This document shows positions 32,632 to 41,937 of a DNA stretch of 64,000 nt, piece after piece. The stretch is from Flaviramulus basaltis. Its GTDB lineage: Bacteria > Bacteroidota > Bacteroidia > Flavobacteriales > Flavobacteriaceae. The number at the start of each line of letters is the position of its first letter. Position 1 is the stretch's first letter. The stretch lies in NCBI RefSeq assembly GCF_900114265.1, contig NZ_FPKV01000002.1:930001-994000 (forward strand), written 5' to 3'. Under the pieces are notes generated by a model that was not told where the DNA came from, ran no database searches, and saw only the letters and a program-made list of their open reading frames with translations. The translations under genes were made by a program, and so were the position numbers.

Positions 32632-33735
32632 TTATTTAAACGCTAAAACATTTTCAATAATCATTTTAATCTCATCATCGGTTAATAATTGATGTAATGG
32701 TAAACTTAGAACTTCTCCATGTAATTGCTCTGTAATTGGGAGACTTAATTTGTTAAATTCTTTATAAGCTGATTGTTTATGAATTGGAATTGGATAATGA
32801 ATTAGTGTTTCAACTCCTTTTTTATTTAAATAGTTTTTAAGCTCATCCCTCCTCTTGCTTCTAATCACAAAAAGATGGAATACGTGTTGTTCAATATTGC
32901 TATATTTAGGTAATATAATATTACTTGAATTCAATTCTTTTAAATACTGTTTCGCAATTTCTTTACGTTTCTTATTAGCTATATCTAAATCCTTTAATTT
33001 AACCCTTAAAAAAGCAGCTTGTATTTCATCTAACCTACAGTTAAATCCTTTTACATGGTTTATGTAAGATGATTCTCTTCCATAATTTCTAAGTTTATAT
33101 ATAACATTTGCTAATTCTTCATTATTAGTTGTTACCGCTCCTGCATCACCTAATGCTCCCAAATTTTTTGTAGGATAAAAACTAAATGCAGCTACATGTG
33201 AAATATTTCCAGCTTTTCTTCCATCAATATTCATTGCACCTTGTGCCTGAGCTACATCTTCAATTAATAACAAATTGTGCTTTTTTGAAATTACTTCTAA
33301 TGCTTCAACATTATATAATTGCCCATATAAATGAACTCCTAAAATTGCTTTTGTTTTTAAAGTAATTGCTTTTAAAATCTCGTTTGGGTTAATGTTAAAA
33401 CTTGTTATATCTGGCTCAACTAATACAGGTTTAAAACCTGTATTAGTTATTGCTAAAACAGTCGCTATATAGGTATTAGCTGGAACAATAATTTCGTCTC
33501 CTTTTTTTAGAAAACCCAATATCTTATAAGCTTCAAATATTAATTGAAGCGCATCTAGTCCTGAACTTACTCCTATACAATGCTTTGTACCACAATAATT
33601 AGCGTATTCTTTCTCAAAAGAAATTACTTGATCTCCTAAAATGTAAGTTCCAGAATTTAAAAACCTCTCAAATTGGTTTTTAAATTCTTCATGATACTGA
33701 GCATTTAACCTTTTTAAATCTAAAAACTTAATCAT
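32632..33735 (-). CDS. DegT/DnrJ/EryC1/StrS sugar aminotransferase
   Basis: This 367-residue PLP-dependent aminotransferase carries [13 protein letters not shown], the helix [20 protein letters not shown] and the PLP lysine in [17 protein letters not shown] (about 186). Next to an FdtA-type isomerase it most likely aminates the 3-keto sugar (FdtB/QdtB role), giving dTDP-3-amino-3,6-dideoxyhexose. It overlaps the GNAT-like gene by four bases. Confidence 0.87.
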   Translation of the reverse strand: MIKFLDLKRLNAQYHEEFKNQFERFLNSGTYILGDQVISFEKEYANYCGTKHCIGVSSGLDALQLIFEAYKILGFLKKGDEIIVPANTYIATVLAITNTGFKPVLVEPDITSFNINPNEILKAITLKTKAILGVHLYGQLYNVEALEVISKKHNLLLIEDVAQAQGAMNIDGRKAGNISHVAAFSFYPTKNLGALGDAGAVTTNNEELANVIYKLRNYGRESSYINHVKGFNCRLDEIQAAFLRVKLKDLDIANKKRKEIAKQYLKELNSSNIILPKYSNIEQHVFHLFVIRSKRRDELKNYLNKKGVETLIHYPIPIHKQSAYKEFNKLSLPITEQLHGEVLSLPLHQLLTDDEIKMIIENVLAFK

Positions 33736-34706
33736 ATCATAATCTTTTTTAAAAAAGGGAATTTATTGGTATCTATCTTATAAAAATCATGTATCAAGGT
33801 TGAGGCTCCAAAACTTTGCTTCCAATTCAATAATCCTTCATTAATTTTTTTTCCTTCATTTTCCATAGATGTTCCAAAATCAAAATAATCTTTATCCTTA
33901 TAGGTAATAGTTAATAATTGATAAATAAGATAATCTAATGCTCCTATATTTTTTTCTTTTTTGGTTGCAATATATTGTAAATGAATAACATTATCTGTCT
34001 CAAAAACAGTACAACCCGCCAATAGTTCATCTCCATAATACACATTATACTGCAAAATATTATTAGGGAATTTTTCTCGCAACATATTAATTTCACTTAA
34101 AGAATGTGTTGGTTTAGTTTTATATTTCTTCTTTAGGTTAGGTGTTAAAATATTGTTCCAAAAAGTAGTTAAATCAGTTTCCAACTTAATAAACAAATCA
34201 TTACTATGTGCCTTTTTTAATTGCCTTTTTCGTAAAGTTGAAAGCTTAAAAACTGTATTTAATGGAATTACCATAGAGACATCTTTTCTATATGACTCTC
34301 CTTTCAAGGTAAAAAAAAGATAATCTAACTCATCTGAAGGTCGTAAATGATATATTTTAGGTAATTGCTTTAAAAAAAGTATATTTATTTTCTGTTCAAA
34401 TAAAAACTTTAAAATAACATAAAACGATGCCAATGCACATTGAAAAGTACTATTAAATGATAATATTAAGCCTCCATAACTTAGCCCTTGATGTGAATAT
34501 ATATTATTATCAATAATATTAGCTGGCAAAATACTAACTAGTTTATCCTTATTATAAACCAATAATGAAAAATCTTTAAATCGATTGTTATGATAATCTA
34601 TAAAATCCCGATTAAATAGAAAAGTTGCATTTTTAGATTCTGCCACAAACTTATTCCATTCATCATAATTTGAAGAAGAATACTTAATTACATTATAATT
34701 CTCCAT
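33732..34706 (-). CDS. GNAT/FemAB-like acyltransferase
   Basis: The 324-residue protein has two GNAT-like halves. The N-terminal half contains [20 protein letters not shown] and [15 protein letters not shown]. The C-terminal half contains [40 protein letters not shown] and [20 protein letters not shown]. This double-GNAT layout is that of FemAB-type transferases and relatives that acylate sugars or cell-wall precursors. Lying upstream of and overlapping the aminotransferase gene, it may acylate the amino sugar, but that is inference. Confidence 0.65.
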   Translation of the reverse strand: MENYNVIKYSSSNYDEWNKFVAESKNATFLFNRDFIDYHNNRFKDFSLLVYNKDKLVSILPANIIDNNIYSHQGLSYGGLILSFNSTFQCALASFYVILKFLFEQKINILFLKQLPKIYHLRPSDELDYLFFTLKGESYRKDVSMVIPLNTVFKLSTLRKRQLKKAHSNDLFIKLETDLTTFWNNILTPNLKKKYKTKPTHSLSEINMLREKFPNNILQYNVYYGDELLAGCTVFETDNVIHLQYIATKKEKNIGALDYLIYQLLTITYKDKDYFDFGTSMENEGKKINEGLLNWKQSFGASTLIHDFYKIDTNKFPFLKKIMI

Positions 34707-34804
34707 TTTAATTTTTAAATTTTTAATTGAAGCTAAGTAATTTTATTTTTGCATTAATAATAGTTAATAATATATGTATAAAGCATAATAAATAGAAGTA
34801 AAAT

Positions 34805-36109
34805 CTAAGAATTCTTATCTGGGTCAACCCCAAAAAGAGAGCTTCCAAAAATGAGTAAAATTATACCATAATACATAACATAACTCACAAAATGCGCTAC
34901 TACAGCTCCTTTAACACCTTCAAATAAATTAATAAAATAAATGCTTGTAGTGTATAAAATTACCACCAAAAAAGCTTCAGTTAAAATATAATGCCAAAAC
35001 ATTTTTTTTGCTAAAAATTGATAAGCAATAATCATTGATAGTATTTTAACAAAATCGCCCAATAATTGCCATATAAATAAATCTTCAACTGGTTGAAAAT
35101 CATTAGTAAATATTGCTAATACAATATATTTTTTTAACAGATAAATTATAAATAAACCAATAGCTAATTTAGGTATAATGGTTTTATAAAAACTAAATAC
35201 TTCTTTTTTAAACTCTTTCGTATCATTAATTTCAGAAAAACGAGGTAAAAGGTATAATGCAATAAAAGAGCTAACAAGCATTAAATAATATTTTGATATT
35301 CTAGTCATCGCTTCCCAAAAACCAGCATCTTTATAACCAATATTATCAATAATATAAGATCTAATTGCTATTGTTACAAGTGGCAATAAAACAGCTGTAA
35401 AAAGAGCCATTACCGAATAAGAACCTATCTTTTTAAAAAAACTAAGACTTACTCTATCAATGCGTATTAATGAAATTAAACTACGTCTATTAATAATACC
35501 TACCAATGTAATTAAAAAAATTATTGATTCTGCAATAACAACCGATATTAATGCGCCTTTAAGTTTTTCTTGATAAATTAAAAGTAAGGCTATTGAAACA
35601 CTTAATATTTGTCCAATAATGTTAATGATAATAAGTATTTTATACTTTGAAAAACCATTCATTATAGAAAATATGAACATGTTTAAAGCATAAAAAGGCA
35701 ATACAATAGCAAATATTTTAATAATATATCCGTAATTATTATAGGTAGGAAATATGACATTATTTATCCATTCAGCTTGAAAGTAACAAAAAAATGATAC
35801 AATAATGGTTGAGAAAAAACCTGCATAATAAACTGTAGATAATGTTTTACTTAATCCTACAGTATTATCCTTAAATTTTGATACATATTTTACAACACCT
35901 TTATAAAACCCTAGTGTTGCAATAGTTTGAAAAGAACTAACAAAATTTCGTAGATTACCTATTAACGCTAAACCTTCTGCCCCAATAAACACAGCTACTG
36001 CCTTTGATGTTAATAATCCGGCAATTATTCTGGTTATCAATGAGGCGGTTTGTAACGAGGCTATTTTAACTAAAACCTTATTATTTATATAGTCTATTAA
36101 TTTTTTCAA
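34805..36109 (-). CDS. Wzx-type polysaccharide flippase (2)
   Basis: This 434-residue polytopic membrane protein of the O-antigen translocase type starts MKKLIDYINNKVLVKIASLQ. It has the repeated helix pairs of the superfamily (ITRIIAGLLTSKAVAVFIGA, NLRNFVSSFQTIATLGFYKG, KYYLMLVSSFIALYLLPRFS). It shares the KSKVVAVLLG / TSKAVAVFIG-type opening with the flippase at 31145, so the two are distant homologues. It is the first gene of the minus-strand polysaccharide run, preceded by a 363-bp AT-rich gap. Confidence 0.82.
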   Translation of the reverse strand: MKKLIDYINNKVLVKIASLQTASLITRIIAGLLTSKAVAVFIGAEGLALIGNLRNFVSSFQTIATLGFYKGVVKYVSKFKDNTVGLSKTLSTVYYAGFFSTIIVSFFCYFQAEWINNVIFPTYNNYGYIIKIFAIVLPFYALNMFIFSIMNGFSKYKILIIINIIGQILSVSIALLLIYQEKLKGALISVVIAESIIFLITLVGIINRRSLISLIRIDRVSLSFFKKIGSYSVMALFTAVLLPLVTIAIRSYIIDNIGYKDAGFWEAMTRISKYYLMLVSSFIALYLLPRFSEINDTKEFKKEVFSFYKTIIPKLAIGLFIIYLLKKYIVLAIFTNDFQPVEDLFIWQLLGDFVKILSMIIAYQFLAKKMFWHYILTEAFLVVILYTTSIYFINLFEGVKGAVVAHFVSYVMYYGIILLIFGSSLFGVDPDKNS

Positions 36110-36472
36110 TTAATATTATTTTTTTTCTCATTTAAATTTCATTTTTAAATGAGCAACATTTATTGCAAACCAAGAAAAGAACACTTTATTCTTTTATGCT
36201 TTTAATAAAAAATCAAATATAAAAAACATTTATCTATTCTTAACTATCTTTTAAAATACCTAGAAGCCTTTAATCTACTTTATTCTTAATCAGAGAATAT
36301 GAATTAAAAAAACTGTATTAGCAATAATCATAGTTAACCCTGTTATGCGTTTATGCATTAAAATGCATATATTATAAATATAACATAACCGCTATATTTA
36401 CAAAATTAATGTCATAAAAAAAGAGAAACCCTAGTAGGATTTCTCTTTAAAAAATTTATCTTATTTAATAAA
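36110..36472. other. Intergenic region with nested palindrome and typA terminator
   Basis: This is a 363-bp A/T-rich gap between typA and the polysaccharide cluster with no gene. It holds a perfect inverted repeat TATGCATT-AA-AATGCATA (36352-36369) nested between GTTATG (36342-36347) and CATAAC (36384-36389). It also holds the typA terminator at 36414-36448. The palindrome could be an operator or an RNA hairpin in the leader of the minus-strand flippase gene; nothing else is evident. Confidence 0.5.
36414..36448 (-). terminator. Rho-independent terminator after typA
   Basis: On the minus strand AAAGAGAAATCC and GGGTTTCTCTTT form a 12-bp stem with one G-U pair and a short loop, followed by a run of T. 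It lies 25 bp past the typA stop codon. Confidence 0.85.
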
Positions 36473-38272
36473 TTACATTGTTTTGTTACGCTTACGATCT
36501 ACTTCACTTAAGTAAATTTTACGTAAACGTAAGTGATTTGGTGTTACTTCAACATACTCGTCTTTTTGTATGTATTCTAAAGCCTCCTCTAAAGAAAATT
36601 TAATTGCAGGTACAATTTTCGCTTTATCATCTGCTCCAGAACTACGAACATTACTTTGCTTTTTAGCTTTAGTAATATTAATATTCATATCATCCTGACG
36701 AGAGTTTTCACCAATAACTTGCCCTTCATAAATATTCTCTCCTGGCTCAACAAAAAACTTACCTCTATCTTGTAATTTATCAATAGAATAAGGAATTGCT
36801 GTTCCGTTTTCCATAGATACTAATGATCCCGAAATACGTCCTGGAATAGCTCCTTTTAAAGGTTGGTATTCTTTAAAACGGTGCGCCATAATCGCCTCTC
36901 CAGCAGTCGCTGTTAGTAATTGATTACGTAAACCAATAATACCACGAGAAGGTATCATAAATTCACAAACCATACGATCTCCTTTAGCCTCCATGCTTAG
37001 CATTTCACCTTTACGCATTGTAACAAACTCTACAGCTCTACCAGAAACATTTTCAGGTAGATCTATAGTTAATTCCTCAATAGGCTCACATTTAACACCA
37101 TCTATTTCTTTAATGATTACTTGTGGTTGCCCAATTTGCAATTCGTATCCTTCACGACGCATAGTTTCTATTAAAACCGATAAGTGTAATACACCACGGC
37201 CAAAAACCATGAATTTATCTGCACTACCAGTTTCTCCTAAACGAAGCGCTAAGTTTTTTTCTAATTCTTTTGCTAAACGATCTTTAATATGACGAGATGT
37301 TACAAATTTCCCGTCTTTACCAAAGAAAGGTGAATCGTTAATTGTGAACAACATACTCATTGTTGGCTCATCTATTGCAATAGATTTTAACCCTTCAGGA
37401 TTTTCTATATCAGCTATTGTATCTCCAATCTCAAACCCTTCAACACCAACAAGTGCACATATATCTCCAGTTTGAACACTTTCTACTTTTTTACGTCCTA
37501 AACCTTCAAAAATAAAGACTTCTTTTATTCTACTCTTAGTAATCGTTCCATCTCTTTTTACCAAAGCGATTTGTTGTCCTTCAACAACGTTTCCTCTTTG
37601 CACCCTACCAATTGCTATACGACCAGTAAAAGAAGAGAAATCTAAAGATGTAATTAACATTTGTGTTGTTCCTTCTTTAAAAACAGGAGTTGGAACATGC
37701 TCAATTACCATATCTAATAATGGCTCAATGTTTTTTGTTTCATTTTTCCAATCATCACTCATCCAGTTATTCTTAGCAGAACCATATACAGTTGGAAAAT
37801 CCAATTGCCATTCTTCTGCTCCTAACTCAAACATTAAGTCAAATACTTTTTCATGTACTTCCTCTGGAGTACAGTTTTCTTTATCAACTTTATTAATAAC
37901 CACACAAGGTTTTAAACCTAAATCAATCGCTTTTTGTAATACAAAACGCGTTTGTGGCATTGGGCCTTCAAAAGCATCAACTAACAATACAACACCATCA
38001 GCCATATTTAAAACACGCTCTACTTCTCCTCCAAAATCGGCGTGACCAGGAGTGTCAATAATATTAATTTTTGTGTCTTTGTATATAACCGACACATTTT
38101 TAGAAGTAATTGTAATACCTCTTTCACGCTCTAAGTCGTTATTATCAAGAATTAAATCTCCTGTATTTTCGTTTTCACGAAATAACTGACAGTGATACAT
38201 AATCTTATCAACCAAGGTTGTTTTACCGTGATCTACGTGTGCAATAATTGCAATGTTTATAATTTTAGCCAT
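36473..38272 (-). CDS. typA: Ribosome-associated GTPase TypA/BipA
   Basis: This 599-residue translational GTPase has G1 [10 protein letters not shown] (about 10-19), switch region RERGITI, G3 DTPGHADFGGEV, G4 NKVDKE and G5 GSAKN. It is followed by domain II, EF-G-like domains III and V, and the BipA-specific C-terminus (TPNHLRLRKIYLSEVDRKRN). BipA acts in ribosome assembly and stress or cold adaptation. A TACCTTTG -7 box is 23 nt upstream of the start and a strong terminator follows, so it is a monocistronic unit. Confidence 0.95.
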   Translation of the reverse strand: MAKIINIAIIAHVDHGKTTLVDKIMYHCQLFRENENTGDLILDNNDLERERGITITSKNVSVIYKDTKINIIDTPGHADFGGEVERVLNMADGVVLLVDAFEGPMPQTRFVLQKAIDLGLKPCVVINKVDKENCTPEEVHEKVFDLMFELGAEEWQLDFPTVYGSAKNNWMSDDWKNETKNIEPLLDMVIEHVPTPVFKEGTTQMLITSLDFSSFTGRIAIGRVQRGNVVEGQQIALVKRDGTITKSRIKEVFIFEGLGRKKVESVQTGDICALVGVEGFEIGDTIADIENPEGLKSIAIDEPTMSMLFTINDSPFFGKDGKFVTSRHIKDRLAKELEKNLALRLGETGSADKFMVFGRGVLHLSVLIETMRREGYELQIGQPQVIIKEIDGVKCEPIEELTIDLPENVSGRAVEFVTMRKGEMLSMEAKGDRMVCEFMIPSRGIIGLRNQLLTATAGEAIMAHRFKEYQPLKGAIPGRISGSLVSMENGTAIPYSIDKLQDRGKFFVEPGENIYEGQVIGENSRQDDMNINITKAKKQSNVRSSGADDKAKIVPAIKFSLEEALEYIQKDEYVEVTPNHLRLRKIYLSEVDRKRNKTM

Positions 38273-38295
38273 AATAGTGCCTTATTTTAAGCGTG

Positions 38296-38303
38296 CAAAG
38301 GTA
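38296..38303 (-). promoter_or_regulatory. Candidate -7 box for typA
   Basis: The minus strand reads TACCTTTG followed by C, an exact TAnnTTTG match, 23 nt before the typA start codon. No clear TTG lies at the expected -33 distance. Confidence 0.6.
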
Positions 38304-38417
38304 CGTGTTATTTAGTTAAAAATATGTTATAATATAGTGCTTTTTATAATTTATTATTTAAGTTTTCGTTAATTTTAAATATTCACTGATCTCTCAATAC
38401 TCAAAAACATTACAATT

Positions 38418-38777
38418 ATGCCTTTATTTAATAAATATACAAAGCTAATTCCTTATCTATATTTCATTGCAATTATTGCATATTGGTTTACAGACATTAA
38501 TAGAAATAATGGTATTACTGCTTATCCAATTTTATTGTTTGCCATTCCTTTTTTATGGCAACTTATTAAACCCAATAAAAAATTAAACCTTACTTTAGGA
38601 ATTACCTTTGTTTGCTTATCATCATACTTAATATTGGCATACTTGTCCGATTTATACAATTTAACTTCATTTACTGAAAAAACTCAAAAGTTTATTATTT
38701 ATGGAGGTCTATTTGTTTTAGGTAATTTTATTATGGCTTTATGGATTATTAGAAATAGTTTAAAAGAAAGTATTTAA
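38418..38777 (+). CDS. Small four-helix membrane protein of unknown function
   Basis: The 119-residue protein has four hydrophobic segments (about 10-24, 35-52, 57-75 and 88-108) and charged ends (start MPLFNKYTKLIPYL, end IRNSLKESI). I do not recognise the family. It lies 31 bp upstream of kdsA on the same strand, but kdsA appears to have its own promoter box in the gap. Divergent from typA. Confidence 0.6.
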   Translation: MPLFNKYTKLIPYLYFIAIIAYWFTDINRNNGITAYPILLFAIPFLWQLIKPNKKLNLTLGITFVCLSSYLILAYLSDLYNLTSFTEKTQKFIIYGGLFVLGNFIMALWIIRNSLKESI

Positions 38778-38781
38778 TACG

Positions 38782-38789
38782 TAACTTTG
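38782..38789 (+). promoter_or_regulatory. Candidate -7 box for kdsA
   Basis: TAACTTTG followed by C matches TAnnTTTG and lies 19 nt before the kdsA ATG, giving a leader of only a dozen bases. Confidence 0.55.
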
Positions 38790-38808
38790 CAGCTTAAATT
38801 TTTAGTAA

Positions 38809-39627
38809 ATGAACCTCAACGAAGTTCCAAAATTAAAGCATATCAATTCAAATAATTTCTTTTTATTATGTGGACCATGTGCCATTGAAGGAGAAGATAT
38901 GGCATTGCGTATTGCTGAGAAAGTAATTTCTATTACAGATAAGTTAGAAATTCCTTATGTTTTTAAAGGTAGTTTTAAAAAAGCTAATAGAAGTAGAGTT
39001 GATAGTTTTACAGGTATTGGAAACGAAAAAGCTTTAAAAATTCTTAAAAAAGTCTCTGATACTTTTGACATCCCCACAGTTACCGATATTCATGAAATTT
39101 CTGATGCTAATTTAGCTGCAGAATATGTTGATGTTTTGCAAATCCCTGCTTTTTTAGTGCGTCAAACCGATTTAGTTATCGCAGCTGCAGAAACGGGCAA
39201 AGTTGTGAACTTAAAAAAAGGTCAATTTATGAGTCCGGAAGCCATGAAACATGCTGTACAAAAGGTAAAAGATGCTGGTAATAACAAAGCATGGATAACA
39301 GATAGAGGTACAATGTTTGGTTATCAAGATATGATAGTAGATTTTAGAGGTATTCCTACTATGAGACAATATGCTCCCACAGTGTTAGATGTTACCCATT
39401 CATTACAACAACCAAACCAATCAAGTGGAGTTACAGGCGGCAGACCAGATATGATAGAAACTATTGCAAGAGCTGGAGTAGTTAACAATGTAGATGGCTT
39501 ATTTATTGAAACGCATTTTGACCCTGCAAACGCAAAAAGCGATGGTGCAAATATGCTTCATCTTGATTATTTAGAAAAGCTTTTAACCAACCTAGTTTCT
39601 ATCAGGAAAACGGTAAACAACCTCTAA
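38809..39627 (+). CDS. kdsA: 3-deoxy-8-phosphooctulonate (KDO-8-P) synthase
   Basis: The 272-residue enzyme condenses phosphoenolpyruvate with arabinose-5-phosphate for KDO, the inner-core sugar of lipopolysaccharide. Motifs include FLLCGPCAIEGEDMALR (about 17-33), VFKGSFKKANRSRVDSFTGI, VTDIHE, LQIPAFLVRQTDL, LKKGQFMSPEAM, WITDRGTMFGYQDMIVD and DVTHSLQQPNQSSGVTGG. These are all standard KdsA sequences. It is followed 16 bp later by an outer-membrane barrel gene, probably cotranscribed. Confidence 0.95.
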   Translation: MNLNEVPKLKHINSNNFFLLCGPCAIEGEDMALRIAEKVISITDKLEIPYVFKGSFKKANRSRVDSFTGIGNEKALKILKKVSDTFDIPTVTDIHEISDANLAAEYVDVLQIPAFLVRQTDLVIAAAETGKVVNLKKGQFMSPEAMKHAVQKVKDAGNNKAWITDRGTMFGYQDMIVDFRGIPTMRQYAPTVLDVTHSLQQPNQSSGVTGGRPDMIETIARAGVVNNVDGLFIETHFDPANAKSDGANMLHLDYLEKLLTNLVSIRKTVNNL

Positions 39628-39643
39628 TTTCAATACAACATAC

Positions 39644-40504
39644 ATGATTAATCTGTTTTTTAAACCAGTAATTGGTATTGCAACTCTTTTGTTTTCATTT
39701 AACATTATAGCTCAAGAAAATATTCCAGTAAAATACACAGCATCAAATAAGGGTAAATTCTTTATTAGTTGGGGAGGAAATAGAGAATCGTTTTCTAAAT
39801 CTGATATTCGGTTTAAAGGAGATAATTACGATTTCACAATAAAAGATGCTTCTGCAAAAGATAAACCTAAAGGCTGGCATATCGATTATTTAAACCCTAC
39901 AAGAATTACTATACCCCAAACCAATGTTAAAGTTGGTTATTTTATATCAGACAAATACACTGTTTCCTTTGGGGTTGACCACATGAAATATGTGATGCAG
40001 AGAAACTTAAACAAAACTGTTGACGGATATATTAATTTGCCTAATGACGAAGAAGGTTCGCAATACAATGGCACTTACAATAATGAATCCTTTTTAGTTT
40101 CAGAAGATTTTTTAAAATTTGAACATACTAATGGACTAAACTATGTTTATGCTGAATTTGCACGTTATGATGATATTTCTAAAGTCTTTAACCTACCAAA
40201 TACAGATAAATTTCAAATTAATATTACCGAAGGCTTAGCTGGAGGTATTTTATACCCAAAAACAAATACCACATTATTACAAAAAGAGAGATATGATCAG
40301 TTTCATTTAGCTGGTTATGGTGTTTCCGCGCATGCTGGACTTAATCTAACCTTTTTTAAGCACTTTTTTATGCAGTTGGATTTAAAAGGTGGGTACATTA
40401 ATATGCCCGATATAAGAACAACTAGTAATGTTTCTGAAAGCGCATCACAACACTTCTTTTATTTACAGCGTGTTGTCGCTTTTGGTGGTATTTTTAGGAT
40501 TTAA
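39644..40504 (+). CDS. Predicted outer-membrane beta-barrel protein
   Basis: The 286-residue protein has a signal peptide (MINLFFKPVIGIATLLFSFN, cut near IIAQ) and alternating beta-strand composition ending with aromatic-rich strands (FFYLQRVVAFGGIFRI), which suggests an outer-membrane barrel. Segments such as FFISWGGNRESFSKSDIRFK and KVGYFISDKYTVSFGVDHMK recur in hypothetical Flavobacteriia proteins. Function unknown. It follows kdsA, and its end overlaps the convergent DUF1801 gene by four bases. Confidence 0.65.
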   Translation: MINLFFKPVIGIATLLFSFNIIAQENIPVKYTASNKGKFFISWGGNRESFSKSDIRFKGDNYDFTIKDASAKDKPKGWHIDYLNPTRITIPQTNVKVGYFISDKYTVSFGVDHMKYVMQRNLNKTVDGYINLPNDEEGSQYNGTYNNESFLVSEDFLKFEHTNGLNYVYAEFARYDDISKVFNLPNTDKFQINITEGLAGGILYPKTNTTLLQKERYDQFHLAGYGVSAHAGLNLTFFKHFFMQLDLKGGYINMPDIRTTSNVSESASQHFFYLQRVVAFGGIFRI

Positions 40505-40878
40505 ATAAACCAAGCTTTTTCATTCTTACTAAGTAAGTCTGAAGCAGTGTGTAATAGTTTTACAAAATTTTCTTGATCTAAATCTTCCAAGGTTTTTAAT
40601 TGAATAGAACGTACTTGTTTCCGGTTATTATCATTTTTTAAAATTGGAAATTCTTTTTCAAGAAGTATGCCTTGTATAAAAGCAACATCTACATATTTTT
40701 TTCCTTTTAGAATATTTAAATAAATTATGGGCTTTTTAGCAATGTTATAAAACGGAATTTTATAACTATACCTCTCCTCTACTTCTGGCAATGTATTTAA
40801 AATAACACTGCGAACATACAGCATGATAGATTGGTAAGGCTCTTTTTGATTTATAAAATATTCGTCAACGGGTTTCAT
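40501..40878 (-). CDS. DUF1801 family protein (1)
   Basis: The 125-residue protein begins MKPVDEYFINQKEPYQSIML. It has the YdhG-like DUF1801 fold (EVEERYSYKIPFYNIAKKPI, VDVAFIQGILL), a small alpha/beta domain of unknown biochemical role. A second, more distant DUF1801 protein is encoded at 46601-47020. It is divergent from the operator-controlled membrane gene at 40964. Confidence 0.78.
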   Translation of the reverse strand: MKPVDEYFINQKEPYQSIMLYVRSVILNTLPEVEERYSYKIPFYNIAKKPIIYLNILKGKKYVDVAFIQGILLEKEFPILKNDNNRKQVRSIQLKTLEDLDQENFVKLLHTASDLLSKNEKAWFI

Positions 40879-40937
40879 TAGAATTATTTTTTCAAACTTA
40901 ACAAAAAAATATGATGACTAATTCAAAATAATTCATT

Positions 40938-40956
40938 TACTTTGTATTTCAAAGTA
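40938..40956. promoter_or_regulatory. Palindromic operator, site 1
   Basis: TACTTTGTATTTCAAAGTA has perfect 7-bp arms around a 5-bp centre and ends 7 bp before the ATG of the membrane gene at 40964. The same 19-mer, with matching flanks (25 bp in all), is repeated at 41904-41922. It is the likely binding site of the winged-helix regulator encoded between the two sites. Confidence 0.7.
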
Positions 40957-40963
40957 CTTTTAC

Positions 40964-41590
40964 ATGGAATCAAAAGATTATTTAAAAGACATTAGCGAGA
41001 TTAAAGATTTAATGAATAAATCTTCGCGATTTATGTCGCTTAGTGGTTTATCTGGAATATTAGCTGGTATTTACGCACTTATTGGGGCATATCTTGGCTA
41101 TAACATTATTTACGCAAACAATGTTGTTGCAGCAGATGGTTACAGAACTATTATAATGACTGAAAATAGAATATTACAAATTTTTGCAATCGCATTTATT
41201 GTTGTAACGTTCTCTATTGCAACAGGAATTATTTTCAGTTATATAAAGGCAAAAAAACAAGATGAAAAAGTTTGGGATTCTGCTTCAAAACGATTAATAA
41301 TTAATTTTTTAATACCATTAGCTACAGGAGGTCTCTTTATTCTTTTTTTAATTGAAAAAGAAATTTATGCTTTTGTTGCTCCTTTAACACTAGTTTTTTA
41401 TGGATTAGCTTGTGTAAATGCAAGTAAATACACATTGGGGTATATTAGATATCTGGGAATAACTATGATTATTATTGGATTATTCTCTGTTTACTTTTTG
41501 GGTTATGGCTTATTTTTTTGGGCACTAGGTTTTGGAGTTTGTCATATAATTTACGGGGCTTTAATGCATTTTAAATACGATAGAAATTAG
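40964..41590 (+). CDS. Membrane protein cotranscribed with a winged-helix regulator
   Basis: The 208-residue protein has a charged N-terminus (MESKDYLKDISEIKDLMNKS) and six hydrophobic segments: SGLSGILAGIYALIGAYLGY, ILQIFAIAFIVVTFSIATGI, FLIPLATGGLFILFLI, IYAFVAPLTLVFYGLACV, LGITMIIIGLFSVYFLGYGL and FFWALGFGVCHIIYGALMHF. It resembles a recurring Bacteroidota hypothetical protein found next to a small winged-helix regulator, as here (2 bp gap). Transcription should be controlled by the operator that lies against its start codon. Function unknown. Confidence 0.72.
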   Translation: MESKDYLKDISEIKDLMNKSSRFMSLSGLSGILAGIYALIGAYLGYNIIYANNVVAADGYRTIIMTENRILQIFAIAFIVVTFSIATGIIFSYIKAKKQDEKVWDSASKRLIINFLIPLATGGLFILFLIEKEIYAFVAPLTLVFYGLACVNASKYTLGYIRYLGITMIIIGLFSVYFLGYGLFFWALGFGVCHIIYGALMHFKYDRN

Positions 41591-41592
41591 GT

Positions 41593-41886
41593 TTGAGTAT
41601 TATTACAAACATAAATAAAGCATTCGATCATCGAATTAGATTAGGTATTATGTCTATTTTAATGGTGAATGAATATGCCGATTTTAATATGCTAAAAGAA
41701 TTACTTGGAGCAACCGATGGTAATTTGGCAAGCCATACAAAAGCTTTAGAAAATGCTGAATATATTAAAATTGAAAAACAATTTATTGGAAGAAAACCCA
41801 ACACTCGTTACTCTACTACCCCATTAGGTAGAGCCGAATTTAAAAAACACATTGAAGCACTCGAAAAATTAATTAACAAACAATAA
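41593..41886 (+). CDS. Winged helix-turn-helix transcriptional regulator
   Basis: This 97-residue regulator of the MarR/ArsR-like winged-helix type reads NKAFDHRIRLGIMSILMVNE, then recognition-helix region LKELLGATDGNLASHTKALE, then wing EYIKIEKQFIGRKPNTRYST, with a C-terminal dimerisation helix. The start is TTG. The protein is encoded between two copies of a perfect palindrome, so it most likely represses its own operon and the downstream DUF4173-like gene. No effector-binding domain is present, so the signal is not evident. Confidence 0.85.
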   Translation: MSIITNINKAFDHRIRLGIMSILMVNEYADFNMLKELLGATDGNLASHTKALENAEYIKIEKQFIGRKPNTRYSTTPLGRAEFKKHIEALEKLINKQ

Positions 41887-41903
41887 CTATTTTTTTAACC
41901 ATT

Positions 41904-41922
41904 TACTTTGTATTTCAAAGTA
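41904..41922. promoter_or_regulatory. Palindromic operator, site 2
   Basis: TACTTTGTATTTCAAAGTA is identical to site 1 and shares the flanking ATT and CTTT. It lies 15 bp before the ATG of the large membrane-protein gene at 41938. Confidence 0.7.
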
Positions 41923-41937
41923 CTTTATAATTTAATT

